Shown here: one piece after another, positions 27,772 to 35,426 of the stretch
How positions within the stretch are numbered: position 1 is the stretch's first letter
Layout: each line of letters opens with the position of its first letter
Assembly: GCF_007860185.1 (NCBI RefSeq)
Contig: NZ_SJPY01000001.1
Location: 1,015,132 to 1,079,131 of the forward strand
DNA length: 64,000 bases
Source: Novipirellula aureliae
GTDB taxonomy: Bacteria; Planctomycetota; Planctomycetia; Pirellulales; Pirellulaceae
Reading direction: 5' to 3'
Translations under genes and position numbers: made by a program
The notes under the pieces: generated by a model
The model's database searches: none
What the model saw: only the letters and a program-made list of their open reading frames with translations
Told to the model about the DNA's origin: nothing

Positions 27772-29640
27772 ATGTCAGCTTTCTTGAAAATTTGCAGTGG
27801 CCCCGAAAAGGGACGCCAGTTCTCGCTCGACGAGAATCGACCCATGCATATCGGTCGCGGCAAAAGCTGCGAAATCATGTTGACCGATCCCATTAGCAGC
27901 CGCTTTCACGCCGTCGTCTATTTCGATGAAAGCGGTTGGCAATTACGCGATACAAGCAGCCGCAACGGGACGATGGTGAACGGTCAAAAGACGGACCACG
28001 CTCGTTTGATCCACACGAATACCGTCACGATTGGATCGACAGAACTTGAACTTATCGAAGAGGATAGCGGGCCGGGCGGCAGCGAGTCCGAAGAAACGAA
28101 CTTGACGGAAACGTATAGCGTCGAAGATTTCAAGACTGAGAAGAGCTGGCTCGCCGAGGCCGAAGATCCAATCTCGACCGTCGCGGCGACCGGCCATCTG
28201 ATCGACCTTTATAGCCTAAGCCTGAGTCTACTTCGTTGTCGCGATTCCGATGGAGTCATCGACACACTGCTTGAACTGTTGCGGGATCGAACGGAAGCGG
28301 ACATCGTCGGTTTGACGTTTGATTCGGGAGACAATCAATTCAAACCGCGCAGAGTCCTGCCCGCTGGTTCCGAAGGATCGGTTATCATCGAAAAGTCTCT
28401 GGTGCGACGAATTGTTAGTGATGGTGAAGCAATTTGGATAGGCGATCGGACGTGTGGCCAGAAAAACAGGAGTCGTTCGAAGGGGATCGATTTCGAAGTC
28501 GATCGTATCGATGACAATTGGGCTGACATTATCTACGCTCCGCTCGTTTGTGACGGCTCCAACTTAGGTGTTCTACACCTTTACCGCCGAACACCCAAAT
28601 TTACGCAAGCTCATTTCGAATTAGTCGTGGCTGCTTCAAGACTGTTGGCGGTAGGGCTAAGCCAAGCCTTTGAAAGAGACTCTCTCAAGGCAGAGCGGAA
28701 GCGTATCGCCGACCGCAATGCCGACTCCGATGAAATGATTGGTTCAAGTCCCATTATGGTGAAATTGAAGGAACGCATCGGTCGAGTGGCGGCGGCGAGT
28801 GGCTCCGTTTTAATTCGTGGCGAGAGCGGGTCCGGTAAAGAGTTGGTCGCCCGAGCCGTCCATCGAGCAAGCCGCCGGGCGAAACGCCCCATGTTGACGG
28901 TCAATTGCGCTGCGATTCCCCATGAGCTAATTGAAAGTCAACTGTTTGGGCATCGCAAAGGCTCCTTCACCGGTGCCGACAAAGATCATATTGGATGGTT
29001 CCAACAAGCCCACAGTGGCACATTGTTCCTCGATGAAATTGGTGAATTGACGCTGGAAGGGCAAGCGAAATTACTGCGGATTCTTGAAGGACATCCCTTT
29101 CTACCCGTCGGTGCGACCGAAGAGGTGTTGGTCGATGTTCGCGTCATCGCAGCAACGAATCGAGACCTGGCCGAGTTCGTGCGTGAGAAACGATTTCGCG
29201 AAGATTTGTTTTATCGATTGAGCGTCTTTGAATTATTCGTTCCTCCACTACGAGACCGAGGCGACGATATTGATTCTTTGGTTAGCCATTTTCTGGATCA
29301 TTTTCGCCGTCAACATGGCCGACCCTCTTTGGCTTTGACCGAAGAGGCTCGCCATCGACTGCTGCAATATGCTTGGCCCGGGAACGTTCGCCAGCTTCGC
29401 AACGTGATCGATAGTGCCGTTGTGATGGCCGACGATCCCGCCATCGAAGCATCGGACCTTGGACTTCGTGACGCGGGGCTTAGCCGACTCGATACGCTGC
29501 GAATCGACGAATGGGAAAAACGACTTATTCGAAAAGCGATTGAGCGAACGAGTGGCAGTATCCCTGAAGCTGCGAAACTACTTGGTATTAGTCGTGCGAC
29601 CGCCTATCGAAAGTTAGCCGAGTATGAAATTGAACGTTAA
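27772..29640 (+). CDS. FHA-GAF sigma-54 dependent transcriptional activator
   Basis: This 622-residue enhancer-binding protein has an FHA domain (about 25-95, with HIGRGKSCEI and SSRFHAVV), a GAF domain (about 150-300), an AAA+ domain (about 320-550) and a C-terminal Fis-type helix-turn-helix (PEAAKLLGISRATAYRKL). Walker A is GESGSGKE at 350-357 and Walker B is TLFLDEIGEL. The sigma-54-contacting loop reads GSFTGA, a Ser variant of GAFTGA. FHA input implies control by a Ser/Thr kinase pathway instead of a two-component partner. Target genes are unknown; no -24/-12 promoter was located. Confidence 0.92.
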   Translation: MSAFLKICSGPEKGRQFSLDENRPMHIGRGKSCEIMLTDPISSRFHAVVYFDESGWQLRDTSSRNGTMVNGQKTDHARLIHTNTVTIGSTELELIEEDSGPGGSESEETNLTETYSVEDFKTEKSWLAEAEDPISTVAATGHLIDLYSLSLSLLRCRDSDGVIDTLLELLRDRTEADIVGLTFDSGDNQFKPRRVLPAGSEGSVIIEKSLVRRIVSDGEAIWIGDRTCGQKNRSRSKGIDFEVDRIDDNWADIIYAPLVCDGSNLGVLHLYRRTPKFTQAHFELVVAASRLLAVGLSQAFERDSLKAERKRIADRNADSDEMIGSSPIMVKLKERIGRVAAASGSVLIRGESGSGKELVARAVHRASRRAKRPMLTVNCAAIPHELIESQLFGHRKGSFTGADKDHIGWFQQAHSGTLFLDEIGELTLEGQAKLLRILEGHPFLPVGATEEVLVDVRVIAATNRDLAEFVREKRFREDLFYRLSVFELFVPPLRDRGDDIDSLVSHFLDHFRRQHGRPSLALTEEARHRLLQYAWPGNVRQLRNVIDSAVVMADDPAIEASDLGLRDAGLSRLDTLRIDEWEKRLIRKAIERTSGSIPEAAKLLGISRATAYRKLAEYEIER

Positions 29641-29845
29641 TTTAGCGTTAGTCGCTCGCCGTCTCCGTTTGAACAACATGTTCTTTTCGTCTTGCGAAGA
29701 TTGGGATTCTGTCGGTCGATCTTTGCCTACTCACCTGCCGAGTGGTCGGTAGACGCGGTTTCTGGGGATCCGTGTTTTTGGATGCGGGTAGGAAGATCGA
29801 GAACCCTTGCGTGTTGGCACAGCGGGTAATCGCTCAAAAGTTCTT

Positions 29846-30197
29846 TTAGGCTAGTTCGGTCCCATTCAAATAGATGGCGATCCCTTCCATTTTGCCAACA
29901 GGAACCTTTCGGTTCTTGTTGTATTGGGCCGTGAAAGATTGGAACGATCTCTTGGGATCGCCGGCGGACTCAAGAATAGACGTAATCAGGGGAACACCAC
30001 GAACAAGGTCGAAGATATCTAAGTCGATGCAGCAATATTCGACCTCGTTTCCTCCCCGGCAACCGTTGCGAGCCACCGCCAACGATGTCCGCAATCACGC
30101 CGCCATCCAATGCATCAAGGAGCGGATCCTCGTAGCGTTCCCCTCGATCCATCGGGCGAAGCCTTGCGTTCAGTGTTGCGAATGCGGTTAGGGGCAT
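29846..30197 (-). pseudogene. Frameshifted small protein gene (GERYEDPL / GxGGGSQ type)
   Basis: Two overlapping minus-strand frames join into one plausible protein. From ATG 30197 one frame reads MPLTAFATLNARLRPMDRGE, then YEDPLLDAL and DIVGGGSQ. From about 30055 another frame reads GGNEVEYCCIDLDIFDLVRG, then LESAGDPK and KMEGIAIYLNG, to a stop at 29846. The pattern (ERYEDPL...GGG...EYCDIDI...LE..GAPKGS) resembles a small family of uncharacterised or immunity-like proteins I have seen, which supports one ancestral gene broken between about 30055 and 30066. A sequencing error is the alternative. Nothing recognisable lies in 29641-29845. Confidence 0.6.
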
Positions 30198-30534
30198 CGA
30201 TCGAGCTCCAGACGATGCCGCCTTCGTGGACTCCACAAACCCTTTGCAGAATCAATCCACTTTGCGTTCGGAAAACATGCCCCTCGTATAGCAACCGTGC
30301 CTTGGGACGTGCGGTGGATAACTTGCGTTTTTGTGTTTCAGAGGGGTTGGCTCAATCGAATAGCTTAGCCGCTGGCATGCTGATATTTTTCCAAACGGAT
30401 GGGTGTCGGAGTCCAGCTAGTCGTTTGTCTCCCTTCGCTTGTTATTTTCTTTCGCTGTGCTGAAATCATCTACTCTGGGATCTTCTACCAATCGTTTTGT
30501 TTGGAGGAGTTCAATGGGGTGACAGGCTTCGCCT
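30198..30534. other. Intergenic stretch, nothing recognised
   Basis: About 337 bases between the frameshifted gene and the end of the GHMP-kinase fusion gene, both on the minus strand. No conserved frame, hairpin or repeat stands out. It should hold the promoter of the damaged gene. Confidence 0.5.
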
Positions 30535-33500
30535 TTACCAACAACACAGCGAATCGATGTAAGCGGCGCTGCCGTCTCGCCGCCATGGATCAAGTTGGGC
30601 TTGAGCCTTCAGTTGTTGACCGCGTCTTAGCGGGACCGCAAAGAACGCGTTGCTGATTTCGGGCAGTGCGGTCATGTCACCCCAAAGCTTTTCAAACTGA
30701 GCCACCGGGAAAACATCTTCCTGGGCGTTGCCCCAGCGTTTTTTTACGTCTTTCAACGTGATGTAAGTCGGTAGCCGGAGAGCCATTTTTCGAACCGCTT
30801 GGTCGACTCGTGTTTGATTTGACAAATCCTTTCGCACCAACCCGAACGCTTGAAGCAATCCATCGACATCGATCCATGTATTCATCGAGTTATAGAATGG
30901 AAGATCGAACTCGATTTGTTCATTCGGCATCGCTAATCCTTCGACCAAACGGGGGCGACCGTTGACCACCGCAAGTCCACCGCCACGGTCTTCCAACCGT
31001 CGTGTAATGACTTCAAAGGTCAGCGTTTTTCTTGCATCGATAAACCGACCTAAGAAACCTGGGTCGATGTTCGCACCAAGTGTATCGATGTTATGAAGCA
31101 ACAGGTAACGAAGATCCTTGTTGGCTTGTAGCAATTGGTTCAAGACACCGCTACGGAGTAAATTGGGAACTTCATACCAATGGCCGACCGGATGGATACA
31201 CTGGCTTGGCACGTTGTCCGTATAGTCACTCGCCTCGCCAACGGACTTGGCCCAATCGATCAGCGCCGAACGAGCGCTCTCGCGAACCTTTTGCTGTTGT
31301 TCGTCAAGGATCTGCTGTGACGTTTCCTCCCATAAAAATCGCAAATCGCGAACGGTGGGAACCATTCGCAAACCGACACTTCGTCCTGTCGACACCACAA
31401 GTTCGTCCCCAAAGCCAAATGAGTCGTGTCGGTCCAAGTACTGCCTGATCGGTTGGTCCGTCAAATGGCTGGTGGTAAACACGTGTGGGATGTGACCACC
31501 GTATTTTCGTGTGATCGCTCGATTCTTTGCCAAGTGAACTTCGAGGAAACTACGGTGTCGCCCAGCAAACCGGCAAAAGGGGTGAAGGGCCTTGCAAACG
31601 CCTGCACCCTCGGTCCATCGACTACCGACGCCAGCAGCCAAGGTTACCACGGCCACCGAGCCGTTTTGAATCGCTTTTCGACCTAAGTCAATATACTTTT
31701 GCTCGACGCCGTCGCGCAAATCAACCACTTGTTTGGGGCGAACGTCCTCGATCATCGTATTGACTGGCAAACGATTTTGAGCCAAACCGATTCGTCCACT
31801 CAGCAAATCGGATCGAATTTGTTCGTGTTGGACACGATCAAAACCAATCTCTGATAGAACCATTTGCAACGACGATTCTTGGTGGGCATCGCTCGATACC
31901 GATGGCAGCACGCTAGCGAGCAGCAAACTAGCTGTCTGGCGGCCTGAATCGGCATCGCGGCATCGCTCGCTAATGCGTTCAAGTTCACTTCGCGTCCTCC
32001 GCGACAACTCACGCAGCGGTGTACGTAGCAGTTCTGGCAAAACCAATGCATAATACCGATCCGGCAACATCGCCGATTCGCCCGTCATCAGCTCCGCAAA
32101 GGTTCCTCGGTCGTTGATCGAAAAATCATAGACAACCGGGTCCATCGCAAAGGGAAGCGATGTTGACAGCGTCTTTTTGGTTTCGACCATTGCTTCGCCG
32201 AGCCACGCCTGTGCTTCAGGCTTCACTTCGGGGTCAAAAATGAATCCCATTCCGCCGCCGGCCATGCCGCCGAGCATCCAAAAGCCCCAGAACTTATCGC
32301 CGTAGCGGTCGCGGCATTGCTCGATCAAGAGATCGGTAAAGCGATTGGTCGCCCACGGAATGATCGTTTGCAGTGGCCCCTCGAAGTTGCGCGTCGTCAC
32401 ATCACCGACTCGCTTGAGGTCGCCGGCTTGGAGCGCGTCGACCACTTCGTCAAGAATCAGCATCGCTTCTTTTCGGCCTTGCCATTCCTTTTCGCTTCTT
32501 AAGAGGTAATGCTCCGTGACCATTTCCAAAATCGGGCCGACATTTTGTGCCATTCCGCCGTGAACCAAGACGAGACTTTGTTGGATTTTCTCTCGTGTTT
32601 GATCGCTGATCGTCTCGTGATCGAGAACTTGGTGGACCGGCATCAGTCGCCCGCGGCTAATACCGAACTCGGGGTCGCCATCTTCAGCCGTGGTCCCGCA
32701 AATCAATTTGATACCAGGCCACACACCGCCGGAATCTTGCCACCCACCACCGCTACCACCAATCCACTCACCCAAGATGGCCCGTGCTGCGACCATTCGT
32801 CGATCGTTCTCGTCGAGCGCTCCGACGAGCGCACCAACTTGTCCGGTCGCTCGCATCAAGATTGAAATCAGCGAACCGAGTAAATTGGTTGAAACCGCTA
32901 GCCGTGAACCTTTGGGAATGTCGTTGATCTTGCTAACCAATTCCAAGCCGCGACCGGGCCCGAGCATCACGCCAAGCAGATCGGAAATCGATTCGCGACA
33001 CCCTTCGAGCCCAGGCGGAACGATACCCGAGGCAATCAATGCCGCTTTGAGTAGGCCCAAGTAGTCGCGAGCAAAGTCAAACGTGTCTGAGATCGAGTGC
33101 AGCGTCGTCGTCGCACCGAGGTCCACACTGACCAGCCGAATCACCGGTTCATCGATCACACGCAAATAGGTTTCAATCGGCGGTTTGGTTTCGTGGTCGC
33201 GACCGCGAACACCGAGATCGACCGAGACATTCAAAACCCGTGCCCCTTCAGGAAAATCCATTCCCAGGAAGAATATATCGCTCCATGCACTATGCGAAAA
33301 ATCCATTCGCACGGCGGTTGTTTCTTTCAATAACGGCGTGGTCTGACTCGACAGATCGACGGCGGTTAATTCGGGCCGGATTCTCAGTGGATGGTCATCG
33401 GGATGACCCACGCGAAACATCCATTGATTTCCGCGTACCGTTCGCACGCTTCGCCGCACTTGATCCGCCAAGGTTTGAAAACCAAGTTGGTGATAAGCGT

Positions 33501-33849
33501 GCGACAAAGCACTCGCTAAGCCATCACTTGGTCCACCCGATTGCTGGGCTGCTAAGAAAAAATCGATCGCTTCTTTGAAACGGCGAGATAGCAGATGTTC
33601 GTAACCCTCAAACGGAATTTGCCCCGATGGGCGTACGGGCAATTGGTCAGGTACGTGATATCGATAGATTGCCGATAAAAAGAAAAGTGCGCGAACTCGC
33701 CAATACAGATTACTCTGTTCACGCCGAAAGGTATCAAGCTCCGCTGCATCGTTTAGTAATTCCGCCAGGGTCGCGTTTTTGCATACCGATTCAAGTGACT
33801 GGTCGCGTAGGGAGTCGTCTGACGTGATGATCTCGATAAGTCGGTTCAC
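30535..33849 (-). CDS. GHMP sugar kinase (fucokinase-like) fused to a UDPGP-type nucleotidyltransferase
   Basis: This 1104-residue fusion has an N-terminal helical region (1-150), then an FKP-type GHMP kinase. Motif 1 is AVRMDFSHSAWSD (about 179-191) with VLNVSVDLG, motif 2 IPKGSRLAVSTNLLGSL (311-327), then GGGWQDSGGVWPGIKL (367-382) and a glycine loop GGMAGGGMGF (527-536). The C-terminal part is a UTP-sugar uridylyltransferase-like domain with VTLAAGVGSRW (735-745), VCKALHP and LLLHNIDTLGANIDPGF. It probably phosphorylates a sugar at C1 and converts it to a nucleotide sugar. Motif 2 departs from the usual GxGLGSS. The start is GTG 33849, overlapping the upstream stop (GTGA). Confidence 0.82.
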   Translation of the reverse strand: MNRLIEIITSDDSLRDQSLESVCKNATLAELLNDAAELDTFRREQSNLYWRVRALFFLSAIYRYHVPDQLPVRPSGQIPFEGYEHLLSRRFKEAIDFFLAAQQSGGPSDGLASALSHAYHQLGFQTLADQVRRSVRTVRGNQWMFRVGHPDDHPLRIRPELTAVDLSSQTTPLLKETTAVRMDFSHSAWSDIFFLGMDFPEGARVLNVSVDLGVRGRDHETKPPIETYLRVIDEPVIRLVSVDLGATTTLHSISDTFDFARDYLGLLKAALIASGIVPPGLEGCRESISDLLGVMLGPGRGLELVSKINDIPKGSRLAVSTNLLGSLISILMRATGQVGALVGALDENDRRMVAARAILGEWIGGSGGGWQDSGGVWPGIKLICGTTAEDGDPEFGISRGRLMPVHQVLDHETISDQTREKIQQSLVLVHGGMAQNVGPILEMVTEHYLLRSEKEWQGRKEAMLILDEVVDALQAGDLKRVGDVTTRNFEGPLQTIIPWATNRFTDLLIEQCRDRYGDKFWGFWMLGGMAGGGMGFIFDPEVKPEAQAWLGEAMVETKKTLSTSLPFAMDPVVYDFSINDRGTFAELMTGESAMLPDRYYALVLPELLRTPLRELSRRTRSELERISERCRDADSGRQTASLLLASVLPSVSSDAHQESSLQMVLSEIGFDRVQHEQIRSDLLSGRIGLAQNRLPVNTMIEDVRPKQVVDLRDGVEQKYIDLGRKAIQNGSVAVVTLAAGVGSRWTEGAGVCKALHPFCRFAGRHRSFLEVHLAKNRAITRKYGGHIPHVFTTSHLTDQPIRQYLDRHDSFGFGDELVVSTGRSVGLRMVPTVRDLRFLWEETSQQILDEQQQKVRESARSALIDWAKSVGEASDYTDNVPSQCIHPVGHWYEVPNLLRSGVLNQLLQANKDLRYLLLHNIDTLGANIDPGFLGRFIDARKTLTFEVITRRLEDRGGGLAVVNGRPRLVEGLAMPNEQIEFDLPFYNSMNTWIDVDGLLQAFGLVRKDLSNQTRVDQAVRKMALRLPTYITLKDVKKRWGNAQEDVFPVAQFEKLWGDMTALPEISNAFFAVPLRRGQQLKAQAQLDPWRRDGSAAYIDSLCCW

Positions 33850-34703
33850 TCGGTGGGTACTCCTTCGGTCCGGCTCGCGAGCAGTTCCACAAGTTCCGTT
33901 AGAATTTGATCGCGATCCTTGCCTGACAATCCGATCGCCAACTGGGCATTTAGTAGCCCGTAAGTCAAGCCCAAGTTGTACCGCGATCCATGAACTTGAT
34001 AGGCCAAGTATCGCTGGCGTGATGACAAAATCTCCATCGCATCGGACAGTGTCGCCTGTTCGGTAGACGGCACCGAAATCAATGATTCGATCGCCGCCAT
34101 CACTTCACTGGTCAACACGTGCATCCCAAAGAAACCTAGATAATGTCCCGCCCGGAGTCCCGGCGTTACTAATTCTTGTTCGGCGAAAGTGGGGGTCGGC
34201 TTTTCGACGACCCGTTCGACTTCGTAAATGTCGCTGCGGCGAGGAACCAGCGGACCGCTGACAATCCCAAAGTAGGGCAATTTATTCTCGCGGGTTGATT
34301 GCACGGCGGATACCGAACACTCAAATTCGGCCGCAATTTGAATCAATTGCTTCGCGCAGGGCACCTCGGTCGAACTGAGGTACAAGTGATCGCCAACGAG
34401 ATGCAAGAACGGATCGTCGCCGACGAAGCCCTTCGCCCGGTAAATCGCATCGGCGTAACCTTTGGGCTCGGGTTGTTCGACAAACAGGATGCTGCCCAGG
34501 TGGGTGCCCGCTGCTTGCTCATAAGCTTCTTGGTCACCCGGTCGAATGACCACACAAATCTCTTCGACTCCGGCTGCGAGCGTCTCCGCGACGATCAATT
34601 GCAACGCCGTTCTTACTTCGCCACCGCGATCGACGAGTTGTTGTAACGGCAGTGTATTTTGACTGGGGGCCGCCGCGGTAATGACTGCTTTTTGGACCTG
34701 CAT
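33846..34703 (-). CDS. Sugar nucleotidyltransferase (GalU/RmlA-like)
   Basis: This 285-residue nucleotidyltransferase-fold protein has an N-terminal AVITAAAPSQNTLPLQQLVD loop replacing the usual GxGTRxxP signature. LHLVGDHLY in the metal-binding position and PYFGIVSG, VERVVEKPTP and YLGFFGMHVL are typical of UTP-glucose-1-phosphate and dTDP-glucose pyrophosphorylases. The altered first loop makes full catalytic activity uncertain. Its stop overlaps the GTG of the GHMP-UDPGP fusion, so the two are co-translated and probably act in one sugar-activation route. Confidence 0.8.
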   Translation of the reverse strand: MQVQKAVITAAAPSQNTLPLQQLVDRGGEVRTALQLIVAETLAAGVEEICVVIRPGDQEAYEQAAGTHLGSILFVEQPEPKGYADAIYRAKGFVGDDPFLHLVGDHLYLSSTEVPCAKQLIQIAAEFECSVSAVQSTRENKLPYFGIVSGPLVPRRSDIYEVERVVEKPTPTFAEQELVTPGLRAGHYLGFFGMHVLTSEVMAAIESLISVPSTEQATLSDAMEILSSRQRYLAYQVHGSRYNLGLTYGLLNAQLAIGLSGKDRDQILTELVELLASRTEGVPTE

Positions 34704-34848
34704 ATCAATTGATTACAAATGGGAAAGTTAGGGCCGGAACGTTCACTAGCTTAACAGAAAAGAACCATCCCGCCATCGGATTACCTGATCGGCATCCAGC
34801 AAGCCAGCGTTCGAGGTCCACGACCTTCACGACGACCCGCACAAAATT

Positions 34849-34875
34849 GACGAGATAGACGAGATAGACGAGATG
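34849..34875. repeat. Three 9-base repeats GACGAGATA/G
   Basis: Units at 34849-34857, 34858-34866 and 34867-34875. The surrounding 250 bases (34704-34955) show no gene and lie between the divergent nucleotidyltransferase gene and the sulfatase region. Confidence 0.7.
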
Positions 34876-34955
34876 ATGGACACAAAGTATGCTGAGATCA
34901 ACGAAAGCCACGAACAAAATCAACGGAAGATCAGGTCGTCATGAGTACATGTTAG

Positions 34956-35399
34956 ATACGAGTTGCGACACTCTGTGTGTTACCGTGTGTCGCGTTTCCA
35001 TCGGCAAGTGATGCCGAATCGCTGGAAGAGGCAGGATATGCGACGGGGCATTTTGGCAAATGGCATCTGGCCGGCAAGGACCGTTCGTTCCCGAGTCATC
35101 AGGGCTTTGACGAGACCTACGATTCGTTTGGCAACGGTGAACTTCAAGAAGGCGCGAAAGGCAATAAGAAAGGGCCGCAGGAAGATCCCAAGGGTGTGTT
35201 CACGCTTACTCGCAAAGCATGCGACTTCATTGAACGAAACCATTTGGCTGAAACAAACACCGTCAAGCGAGACGAACGGATCGACGATCTATTGGCCTGG
35301 TTTGACTCAGCCGATGCACTGCTGCCTGAAAAGGCGAATCCGAAAGATGGCGCAGAGGCTCGTCGGAAAGCGGACCAGAAAGCACGCCTCAAGAATTAG
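34956..35399 (+). pseudogene. Sulfatase remnant with internal deletion
   Basis: A frame bounded by a stop at 34953-34955 encodes a hydrophobic signal-like stretch (RVATLCVLPCVAF) joined directly to sulfatase interior sequence: LEEAGYATGHFGKWHLAGKD, then SHQGFDETYDSFGNG, DPKGVFTLTRKACDFIERN, and a sulfatase-like C-terminal tail (LLAWFDSADALLPEKANP). The active-site CxPSR segment and most of the middle of a 450-500 residue enzyme are missing and no good ATG exists; GTG 34977 is possible. I read it as a decayed sulfatase gene upstream of an intact one. Confidence 0.75.
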
Positions 35400-35426
35400 T
35401 CCCATCGTAAAGCGAATTCAGTCACC

